This document shows, piece by piece, positions 1-4,784 of a stretch of DNA of 12,281 nt (position 1 is the first letter of the stretch; the number at the start of each line of letters is the position of its first letter). The stretch lies in contig CANRPG010000040.1 of the NCBI GenBank assembly GCA_947632425.1, positions 1 to 12,281 on the forward strand, read 5' to 3'. A program made the position numbers and the translations under genes. The notes below the pieces were generated by a model. That model saw nothing but the letters and a program-made list of their open reading frames with translations. It ran no database searches and was not told the DNA's origin. The stretch is from an uncultured Clostridia bacterium. GTDB taxonomy: Bacteria; Bacillota; Clostridia; Oscillospirales; Ruminococcaceae.

Positions 1-50
1 GGAGTGGAGCGCGCGCCCTGCCTTGCAGATACACTCCCTATATCCCTATG

Positions 51-109
51 GTTTTCCCCTCGATTAGAGTTGTGCAAAAGTATTGGCACACTCAAAACGA
101 GAAGAAAAC
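51..109. repeat. Long tiered imperfect inverted repeat (59 bp)
   Basis: The two halves pair in successive tiers: GTTTTC (51-56) with GAAAAC (104-109), CTCG (59-62) with CGAG (98-101), GAG (67-69) with CTC (91-93), and TGTGC (71-75) with GCACA (86-90). The internal loops are CC/AA, ATTA/AAAA and a single bulged T, around a 10-base apical loop (76-85). Eighteen pairs in nested register suggest a real structure, either in RNA or as a remnant of a small repeat element. There is no adjacent T-run on either strand, so it is not a simple terminator. I do not recognise it as a known RNA family. Confidence 0.55.
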
Positions 110-144
110 TAAATTACAGTGTAGCGTTGCACAGCTCCGCAGGC

Positions 145-158
145 TGCGCGTAAGCGCA
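145..158. other. Small hairpin with GTAA (GNRA-type) loop
   Basis: TGCGC (145-149) pairs with GCGCA (154-158) across the loop GTAA (150-153). Read as plus-strand RNA this is a five-pair stem closed by a GNRA tetraloop. CAGC (132-135) can alternatively pair with GCTG (143-146), which would exclude the full GNRA hairpin. It lies between two other inverted repeats. Function unknown. Confidence 0.4.
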
Positions 159-172
159 AATACCGATTTATC

Positions 173-193
173 TTACTATCAGCGCAATAGTAA
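173..193. repeat. Perfect 7-bp inverted repeat
   Basis: TTACTAT (173-179) and ATAGTAA (187-193) are perfect reverse complements separated by 7 bases. On the plus strand the repeat is followed by AAAATGG, so it is not a terminator. It could be a protein-binding site or the last hairpin of a structured RNA starting near 51. Confidence 0.4.
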
Positions 194-267
194 AAATGGA
201 CAACTTCTTAAAAAATATTACCACAATAAGTATATCATATTTTTACTTTCTTTGCAATAGCAAACAG

Positions 268-304
268 CAAAAAAGCAAAGGGCGGCGAAAATTTTCCGCC
301 GCCC
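268..304 (-). terminator. Rho-independent terminator of the HtrA-type protease
   Basis: GGGCGGCG (280-287) and CGCCGCCC (297-304) form an 8-bp GC stem around a 9-base AT-rich loop. Read on the minus strand, the stem is followed by TTTGCTTTTTT (279 down to 269), an interrupted U-tract. It lies 61 bases beyond the protease stop codon. On the plus strand no T-run follows the stem, so termination is expected only on the minus strand. Confidence 0.8.
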
Positions 305-365
305 AGTGCTGTTTGGAGTTTACATGAAAATGATCTGGCATTATCAAATCATTGAAGAAAGCTTA

Positions 366-1781
366 TCAGAAGCCGAAGTTGAAAAACGGGTTGTAGCCGA
401 AGTTTCCGAAATCATCGTCATAGTTATTGTTATTGTTCTGGGTATTATCCTCGTCCTTGTCAATAGCCGAGGTATCCTCCGCGAGGGTAACTTTAAGGTC
501 TATTATCTCCTTGTCGCGGTATACCGATATTGTTATAGTATCGCCTGCCTTGTATTTTGCCTTTATCTCGTTGAACTCGTCTATGCTCTTTACAAGCTGT
601 GACTCTATGCCTATAACTATGTCGCCGACCTTAACGCCTGCTTTTTCGGCAGGACCGTCCTCAGTCACCTTTGCTACATAAAATCCCTGCGGAACATCAT
701 AATACTGTGCATATATTTCCGAAATATCCTCGCCCGAAATACCTATAACAGGTCTGCCCTTAACATAGCCGTATTCTATAAGGTCGGAGATTATCGGCAA
801 TGCCTCGTCTATAGGTATAGCAAAACCGAGACCGTCGGCATAGTAGCTGGCAATTTTTGCAGATGTTATGCCTATTATCTGACCATAGCTGTTGATCAGC
901 GGCCCGCCCGAGTTGCCGTTGTTTATAGACGCATCGGTCTGTATAAGGTTCATCTTGCGCTCCTCGATGGTAAGCGTTCTGTTCAGCGCGGAGATTATGC
1001 CTGCCGTAACAGTGCCCGAAAGCTCGCTGCCCATAGGGTTGCCTATAGCAATTGCAAGCTCGCCGACGATAAGGTCGGAAGATTTGCCGAATTCAACAGC
1101 CGTAAGACCGTCTTTGTCTATCTTCAGCACCGCAATATCAGTCTGTTCGTCGCCGCCTATAAGCTCGGCATCATATTCCTCATCGTCATCGGATACCGAG
1201 AAAGCAACGGTTATCTTCTGCGCGCCGTCTATAACGTGGTAATTCGTAACGATGTAGCCGTCTTCCGAAATAACAAATCCCGTGCCGTATGAAGTGCCGC
1301 CGCTTAAAAGCGATGTCACACCCACTACCGACGGAGAAACCTTTTCAACTATCTCGGGAACAGGCAGGGCATCATCGAGCGCGGCAAGCTGCTCTAAGCT
1401 GGGTACTTCTCTGCGCGGTCTTTCTTCTTCCTTACTTGCATTATCGGCAGGGGCATCGGCATCTACGGCAGAGGTGTCATCTACCTCCGAGCTGCTGTTT
1501 TCAACCAGATCGTCGCTGAGGCTGCCGCCTGTTATCAGCTTATAGCCGAATATCGAGCCTACGGAAATTACAGCCGCCAGAGCAACTGCTCCCACTGCCA
1601 TTGCAGCCTTTTTGGCAGCGCCGCCTTTTTTCTTTTTGCCTCCATTGTTGTTGCCGCCGTTTTCGGGGTAGTAAGTATAGCCGCTTTGAAAACCGGTGTA
1701 CTGATACTGCTCGGATGCATTTGGCTGCTGAAAGCCGTTTTGCGTATTGTTGTTGTTTTCGTTAAAGTTATTAAGATCCAT
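366..1781 (-). CDS. htrA: HtrA/DegP-type membrane-anchored serine protease with PDZ domain
   Basis: A 471-residue S1C-family protease, expected to degrade misfolded or damaged proteins outside the membrane. Residues 1-56 are a cytoplasmic Asn/Gln/Tyr-rich tail ending in a Lys cluster (49-58). One membrane helix follows (about 60-84), then an acidic linker (about 87-135). The trypsin-like domain carries the visible triad His182 (in TNYHVID), Asp215 (in TDIAVL) and Ser291 (in GNSGGPL). A single PDZ domain spans about 343-434. The C-terminus is an Asn-rich run (449-453) followed by an acidic, Phe/Gly-rich tail. Catalytic residues are intact and the length is normal for Gram-positive HtrA. The ATG has an AGAGG site 8 bases upstream. 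It is a single-gene unit with its own terminator. Family assignment is firm; the paralogue name (HtrA, HtrB or YyxA-like) is not decided by sequence alone. Confidence 0.93.
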   Translation of the reverse strand: MDLNNFNENNNNTQNGFQQPNASEQYQYTGFQSGYTYYPENGGNNNGGKKKKGGAAKKAAMAVGAVALAAVISVGSIFGYKLITGGSLSDDLVENSSSEVDDTSAVDADAPADNASKEEERPRREVPSLEQLAALDDALPVPEIVEKVSPSVVGVTSLLSGGTSYGTGFVISEDGYIVTNYHVIDGAQKITVAFSVSDDDEEYDAELIGGDEQTDIAVLKIDKDGLTAVEFGKSSDLIVGELAIAIGNPMGSELSGTVTAGIISALNRTLTIEERKMNLIQTDASINNGNSGGPLINSYGQIIGITSAKIASYYADGLGFAIPIDEALPIISDLIEYGYVKGRPVIGISGEDISEIYAQYYDVPQGFYVAKVTEDGPAEKAGVKVGDIVIGIESQLVKSIDEFNEIKAKYKAGDTITISVYRDKEIIDLKVTLAEDTSAIDKDEDNTQNNNNNYDDDFGNFGYNPFFNFGF

Positions 1782-1831
1782 ATATATTACCTCTTTTCAA
1801 AGATCGTTTCAAGCCTTGTTTTCCTTTTGTG

Positions 1832-1870
1832 ATTATATGATACCCCCCGAATGTGATAGTTTTATGATAA
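1832..1870 (-). promoter_or_regulatory. Probable htrA promoter region with three TATGATA-like repeats
   Basis: On the minus strand a perfect TATAAT (1837 to 1832) lies 50 bases before the htrA start codon. The -35 region is weak (ACTATC at 17 bp), which suggests an activated promoter. On the plus strand the same segment holds TATGATA (1836-1842), TGTGATA (1852-1858) and TATGATA (1863-1869), a possible repeated operator. HtrA-type genes are often controlled by envelope-stress two-component systems; a link to these repeats is inference. Confidence 0.4.
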
Positions 1871-1918
1871 CTGCGAGAATATTTTGTGCAAACTCAGTGA
1901 AAACTGTGTGCCGCCCTG

Positions 1919-1947
1919 TTGACTTTACTAAAAAAGAGTATTATAAT
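1919..1947 (+). promoter_or_regulatory. Strong-looking sigma-A promoter pointing antisense to acpP
   Basis: TTGACT (1919-1924), a 17-bp spacer, then TATAAT (1942-1947): 11 of 12 consensus bases with ideal spacing, on the plus strand. No plus-strand gene begins nearby. A transcript from about 1954 would read through the acpP terminator hairpin in reverse and antisense to acpP, towards aroE at 2450. It could drive an antisense RNA, give a long aroE leader, or be a chance match in AT-rich DNA. Confidence 0.4.
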
Positions 1948-1948
1948 A

Positions 1949-1988
1949 TTAAAGAAAAATGCTCCTCCGCGCAAAGCGAAAGAGCATT
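1949..1988 (-). terminator. Rho-independent terminator of acpP
   Basis: Read on the minus strand, AATGCTC (1988 to 1982) pairs with GAGCATT (1964 to 1958), with further possible CGC/GCG pairing inside the loop. The stem is followed by TTTCTTT. It starts 16 bases after the acpP stop codon, as expected for a single-gene transcript. Confidence 0.75.
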
Positions 1989-2003
1989 ACAATGCAGCTG
2001 AAG

Positions 2004-2234
2004 TTATTCGGCTGACCTTTCTTCGATATATTTAACTATATCTCCGACAGTTTTCAGGCTCTCAGCCTCCTCATCGGGTATCTTTACGTCAAACTCATCT
2101 TCAAAAGCAAGCAAAAGCTCTACAAGCTCCAGTGAGTCTGCGTCAAGGTCGTCCGCCAGAGAGGTCTCGTAAGTAATATCGTCCTCGTCAACGTCAAACT
2201 GTTCCAGAATTATCTTTTTTACGGTATCAAACAT
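2004..2234 (-). CDS. acpP: Acyl carrier protein
   Basis: A 76-residue acidic four-helix carrier that holds growing fatty acyl chains on a 4'-phosphopantetheine arm during type II fatty acid synthesis in the cytoplasm. The attachment site is the DADSLEL motif with Ser34. Length and the MFDTVKK start are typical of AcpP. I place the start at the ATG at 2234, which has GGTGA (complementary to the 16S rRNA tail) 5 bases upstream. An in-frame GTG at 2243 would add three residues not usual in the family. No fab genes are nearby. The gene sits alone between its own promoter and terminator, divergent from aroE. Confidence 0.93.
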   Translation of the reverse strand: MFDTVKKIILEQFDVDEDDITYETSLADDLDADSLELVELLLAFEDEFDVKIPDEEAESLKTVGDIVKYIEERSAE

Positions 2235-2297
2235 AATAGTCACCCGCCCTTATCAAATCGTTAGGTATCGTGTTCGCTGTGAACATCTCCTATAGTT

Positions 2298-2326
2298 AGT
2301 ATATATGCATTTAAACGCTTCGTCAA
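2298..2326 (-). promoter_or_regulatory. Sigma-A promoter of acpP
   Basis: On the minus strand TTGACG (2326 to 2321), a 17-bp spacer and TATACT (2303 to 2298) match the sigma-A consensus at 10 of 12 positions. Transcription would start near 2291, giving a leader of about 57 bases. The leader contains TGTTC/GAACA inverted arms (2281-2285 and 2271-2275) separated by 5 bases, a possible small hairpin or operator. Confidence 0.75.
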
Positions 2327-2376
2327 TACTTTTTTGAAAATTTGGCATATTCAATAATATGATACGCGATAATTTG

Positions 2377-2405
2377 TTACAACAGTATATTTTAATGAAT
2401 ATAAT
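2377..2405 (+). promoter_or_regulatory. Candidate aroE promoter (good -10, weak -35)
   Basis: TATAAT at 2400-2405 is a perfect -10 box 44 bases before the aroE start. The hexamer at 17 bp upstream, TTACAA (2377-2382), is a poor -35 match. A short AGCG/CGCT hairpin (2409-2412 with 2419-2422) lies in the predicted leader. Confidence 0.4.
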
Positions 2406-2449
2406 GAAAGCGCGGAAACGCTGCCTTTCTGTAATAAGGAGAGATAAAT

Positions 2450-3277
2450 ATGAAATTTACACCAAACGGCTGCGACCACCTTCTTTTAGGAAGAAGTCTG
2501 GCGCACACACTTTCACCGCAGATACACGCCCAGCTTTTTGAAATAACGGGCAAAAAAGGCTCTTACGGCATATGCGAATGTGAACCGCAGGAACTCGGCG
2601 ATGTCTACAAAACGCTTCGCACGCTTGTGGGGTACAATGTTACTATCCCCTACAAGTGCGATATAATTCCTTTTCTTGACGGTCTTGACGAAACTGCGCA
2701 GGTGTGCGGTGCGGTAAACTGCGTTGCCAACACCGAAAAAGGCGCGATAGGCTACAATACCGACATCACCGGCTTTGAATACGCTTTGAAAGCTAACGGG
2801 CTCTCGCTTGGCGGAAAGGTGTTGCTTTTAGGCTTTGGCGGCGCAGGAAAGATGATGGCTGCCGCGGCTTTAAGGGCAGGTGCACAGCTCACCGTTGCAG
2901 ACCTTACTGTTCCCGACATAAACGAGCTTTGCCTGCGGCTTTACAAGAGCGCACAGGCTTGCACTATTGACAGCATAAAAGGCGAATATGACCTTTGCAT
3001 AAACGCCACGCCTGTGGGAATGTACCCCAAAGTAAAAGGCTGCCCGATAACAGACGAAGTTATAGATAAATGCGGCTCGTTCTTTGACGCTATATACAAT
3101 CCCGAAAAGACGGTGCTCATACAAAAGGCAGAGGCGCAGGGCAAGCGTTGCGCGAGCGGAATGGAAATGCTTGTGGTGCAGGCGGCGCAGTCGCACACGC
3201 TGTGGTACGGCGCAAAGTTTACAGATGAGCAGATAGCGCGCGTTACAAAAAGAACAAGGGAGATACTGAATGGATAA
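2450..3277 (+). CDS. aroE: Shikimate dehydrogenase
   Basis: A 275-residue cytoplasmic enzyme that reduces 3-dehydroshikimate to shikimate, step four of the route to chorismate. Visible family motifs are the substrate-binding GRSLAHTLSP (14-23), GYNVTIPYK with catalytic Lys69, GYNTDITGF with catalytic Asp105, the dinucleotide loop GFGGAGK (128-134) and NATPVGM in the second half. The loop after the second Rossmann strand reads ADLTVPD with Asp151, not the NRT-type motif that binds the NADP phosphate, so cofactor preference is uncertain. The ATG has a strong AAGGAGA site (2436-2442) 7 bases upstream. It overlaps aroK by 8 bases and is surely co-transcribed with it. Confidence 0.93.
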   Translation: MKFTPNGCDHLLLGRSLAHTLSPQIHAQLFEITGKKGSYGICECEPQELGDVYKTLRTLVGYNVTIPYKCDIIPFLDGLDETAQVCGAVNCVANTEKGAIGYNTDITGFEYALKANGLSLGGKVLLLGFGGAGKMMAAAALRAGAQLTVADLTVPDINELCLRLYKSAQACTIDSIKGEYDLCINATPVGMYPKVKGCPITDEVIDKCGSFFDAIYNPEKTVLIQKAEAQGKRCASGMEMLVVQAAQSHTLWYGAKFTDEQIARVTKRTREILNG

Positions 3278-3764
3278 GACTATATTTCTCTGCGGCTTTA
3301 TGGGCTGCGGCAAAACCACCGTTGGCAAAATACTTGCTGAAAAGTCGGGTCGCAGCTTTTTTGACCTTGACGATCTTATTGTTGAGAGCGAGGGGCGCAC
3401 AATTCCCGAAATATTCGCACAAAACGGCGAGGAATATTTTCGCGGCGTTGAAAGCAGGCTTATAACCGAGCTTGGCGGCAATACCGTTGTTGCGCTGGGC
3501 GGCGGCGCGGTTCTGAGAAAAGAAAACACCGCGGCGGCTAAGCACAACGGTGTTATAGTGTTTATTGATACTGATTTTGATACCTGTTACTCGCGCATTT
3601 GCGGCGACAGCAACCGACCGCTCGCTTCTAATGCCGACCGCACCGAGCTGCTGGAGCGTTTTGACAGCCGCTACCCCATATACCGCGCGGCTGGTGATAT
3701 AATAGTCAGCGGTGACGGCACGCCCGAAGATATTGCCGACAAAATACTTGCCTCTATCAGCTGA
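3270..3764 (+). CDS. aroK: Shikimate kinase
   Basis: A 164-residue cytoplasmic kinase that phosphorylates shikimate at the 3-hydroxyl using ATP, the step after AroE. It shows the Walker A loop GCGKTT (12-17), the shikimate/Mg-binding FDLDDL (Asp32, Asp34), Arg58 in EYFRG, the glycine-rich LGGGA (76-80) and the lid arginine Arg116 in NRPLA. Full family length. Its ATG lies inside the end of aroE (8-base overlap) with AGGGAG upstream, so the two are translationally coupled. The last two codons, AGC TGA, lie in the palindrome TCAGCTGA (3757-3764), which also encodes the end of the opposing gene. Confidence 0.93.
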   Translation: MDKTIFLCGFMGCGKTTVGKILAEKSGRSFFDLDDLIVESEGRTIPEIFAQNGEEYFRGVESRLITELGGNTVVALGGGAVLRKENTAAAKHNGVIVFIDTDFDTCYSRICGDSNRPLASNADRTELLERFDSRYPIYRAAGDIIVSGDGTPEDIADKILASIS

Positions 3765-4269
3765 CACCCTCGATAACAAATATCACATACCCCGGTTCGT
3801 ATTTCTTTACGATGTCGGGGTTTTTGTCTGCATAAGCAAAAATTTTCTTTGAAAGCCTTTGAGCAACATCTGCAATATCTTTCACTGCCCTTGTCTGCAA
3901 AACGGGGCACACCGGCGAGAGCGCTATAACTCTTCTGCCGTCAAGCTCCATTACCCTCAGCGGCCAGATGCTGCACTCAAACGGCTTTTTATCGCCCAGC
4001 TTGCAGCCTTTGTTTTTATCTAAAAGATTGCAGCAATAAAGCTCCTCGCCGCCTATCACTTCTTTTGGCATTTTAAGTATTCGCTTGCCGTTTTCAAGAT
4101 ACTCAAACTGCGTATCTTCAAGACTTTCAGCAAGTTCGTCCGTCATAACGGGCGCTTCCCAAAGGTCGCCGTCGTCAAAGCAACAGCATATTCTGCATTT
4201 TGCACATTCTTCTCTTGATAATATCTCGCTCAGCATATATGTACGGCGCACGCCAAAAGCGAGCGCCAT
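3757..4269 (-). CDS. YkgJ-type cysteine-cluster protein
   Basis: A 170-residue soluble protein with the CxxCxxCC signature of the YkgJ-type cysteine-cluster family (Cys22, Cys25, Cys28, Cys29, with an extra Cys30). The second half of the motif follows: Cys80 NLL, Cys89, then KPFEC (Cys99) SIWP. The family is thought to bind zinc or an iron-sulfur cluster; its exact role is not established and I assign none. The start at 4269 has AAGGGG 5 bases upstream; a second ATG at 4236, just before the conserved region, lacks such a site. The gene starts 12 bases after the spoVAC stop, so they are probably one operon. It converges on aroK with an 8-base overlap, and its 3' end contains the likely aroK terminator. 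Confidence 0.8.
   Translation of the reverse strand: MALAFGVRRTYMLSEILSREECAKCRICCCFDDGDLWEAPVMTDELAESLEDTQFEYLENGKRILKMPKEVIGGEELYCCNLLDKNKGCKLGDKKPFECSIWPLRVMELDGRRVIALSPVCPVLQTRAVKDIADVAQRLSKKIFAYADKNPDIVKKYEPGYVIFVIEGVS
3789..3825 (+). terminator. Likely aroE-aroK terminator inside the opposing gene
   Basis: ACCCCG (3789-3794) pairs with CGGGGT (3816-3821) and, further in, TCGTA (3797-3801) pairs with TACGA (3808-3812) around a 6-base loop. The stem is followed on the plus strand by TTTT (3822-3825) and then G. The whole element lies within codons of the minus-strand YkgJ-type gene, 24 bases past the aroK stop. On the minus strand the stem is not followed by a T-run. Confidence 0.65.
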
Positions 4270-4281
4270 TCCCTCCCCTTA

Positions 4282-4725
4282 TTATACTATAGTAGACAGC
4301 CAGTAAATAAGCCCGTAGACCACCGATGCAAGCGTACCGTACAGTATTACAGGCCCGCTTATTATGAATATCTTCGCGCCAAGGCCCAGAACAAAGCCTT
4401 CTGCCTTGAATTCGACTGCCGGTGCGACCACCGAATTTGCAAAGCCCGTTATCGGCACAAGCGTTCCTGCGCCTGCGTGTTTTGCAAGCTTGCTGTAAAG
4501 CCCCAGCCCCGTAAGCAGCGCCGATATGAACACCAGCGTTACCGATGCCGCCGCCGCGCTGAGTTTTTCGTCAAGCCCAAGGCTTTGGTAAAGCGTTATC
4601 AGGTACTCGCCCAGCATACATATAAGACCGCCTATAATAAAGGCTTTCGGCACATTTATATACGCCTTTGAGCCCTCGCTTGCCTCTTTATACATCTCGT
4701 TATACTGCGACTTGCTAAGCTGCAT
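4282..4725 (-). CDS. spoVAC: Stage V sporulation protein AC
   Basis: A 147-residue integral membrane protein of the SpoVA complex, which carries dipicolinic acid and calcium into the forespore; SpoVAC is described as a mechanosensitive channel component that releases them at germination. The conserved core includes KAFIIGGLIC, SALLTGLGLYSKL, HAGAGTLVPITGFANS and GFVLGLGAKIF, all recognisable in Bacillus SpoVAC, with about four hydrophobic segments. I chose the ATG at 4725, which has AGAGGAGAG 5 bases upstream, over an upstream in-frame TTG (4752) with no such site. The usual partners spoVAD and spoVAE are absent next to it: a GH26 gene lies upstream and a YkgJ-type gene downstream. Confidence 0.9.
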   Translation of the reverse strand: MQLSKSQYNEMYKEASEGSKAYINVPKAFIIGGLICMLGEYLITLYQSLGLDEKLSAAAASVTLVFISALLTGLGLYSKLAKHAGAGTLVPITGFANSVVAPAVEFKAEGFVLGLGAKIFIISGPVILYGTLASVVYGLIYWLSTIV

Positions 4726-4755
4726 AATATCTCTCCTCTGAAATAGTTTCAAAGA

Positions 4756-4784
4756 TATTATGCCAGTAAATCGGCGGTTTATTC
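4756..4784 (-). promoter_or_regulatory. Candidate sigma-G (forespore) promoter of spoVAC
   Basis: On the minus strand GAATA (4784 to 4780), a 17-bp spacer and CATAATA (4762 to 4756) match the sigma-G pattern as I recall it from Bacillus (-35 GHATR, -10 CATNNTA, 17-18 bp apart). The -10 ends 30 bases before the ATG, and the -35 overlaps the stop codon of the GH26 gene. In Bacillus the spoVA operon is a sigma-G target, so position and pattern both fit. Confidence 0.6.

Larger units (their letters stand above)
1..365. other. Gene-free left end with several inverted repeats
   Basis: I see no convincing gene in this stretch. A 70-codon plus-strand open frame at 48-260 has no Shine-Dalgarno site and a low-complexity, lysine/tyrosine-rich product, so I do not call it. 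The stretch holds three separate hairpin-forming repeats (51-109, 145-158, 173-193) and a GC-rich terminator hairpin (280-304) serving the minus-strand protease gene. GGAGTG at 1-6 is also complementary to CACTCC at 32-37. The hairpins at 51-193 lie beyond the point where the protease transcript should stop, so they belong to another transcript or to none. Confidence 0.6.

Noticed and set aside
1..40. Bases 1-37 faintly resemble the inner part of a tRNA (GGAGTGGAGC..., TGCCTTGCA).
   Set aside because: No anticodon stem, T-loop or acceptor stem can be built around them, and the 5' side is cut by the window edge.
48..260. 70-codon plus-strand open frame.
   Set aside because: No Shine-Dalgarno site, no recognisable motif, and it runs straight through the hairpin cluster; likely a chance frame.
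2229..2288. Possible 19-codon leader ORF in the acpP transcript, starting at ATG 2288 and overlapping the acpP start.
   Set aside because: Its AGGAG touches the ATG with no spacing, so initiation should be very poor; the peptide shows no known attenuator pattern.
2870..3547. Long minus-strand open frame across aroE and aroK, and similar long frames opposite htrA, GH26, GH95 and pyrB.
   Set aside because: They are antisense shadows of well-recognised genes, lack family motifs and lack ribosome sites.
4281..4286. TATAAT on the minus strand just before the YkgJ-type gene, as a separate promoter.
   Set aside because: No acceptable -35 lies upstream; the match is formed by the end of spoVAC (GTA TAA) and the 12-bp gap suggests co-transcription.
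4299..4771. 10-bp direct repeat GCCAGTAAAT at 4299-4308 and 4762-4771, flanking spoVAC, as possible insertion footprints.
   Set aside because: Many 10-bp repeats are expected by chance in 12 kb, and the left copy lies within conserved spoVAC coding sequence.
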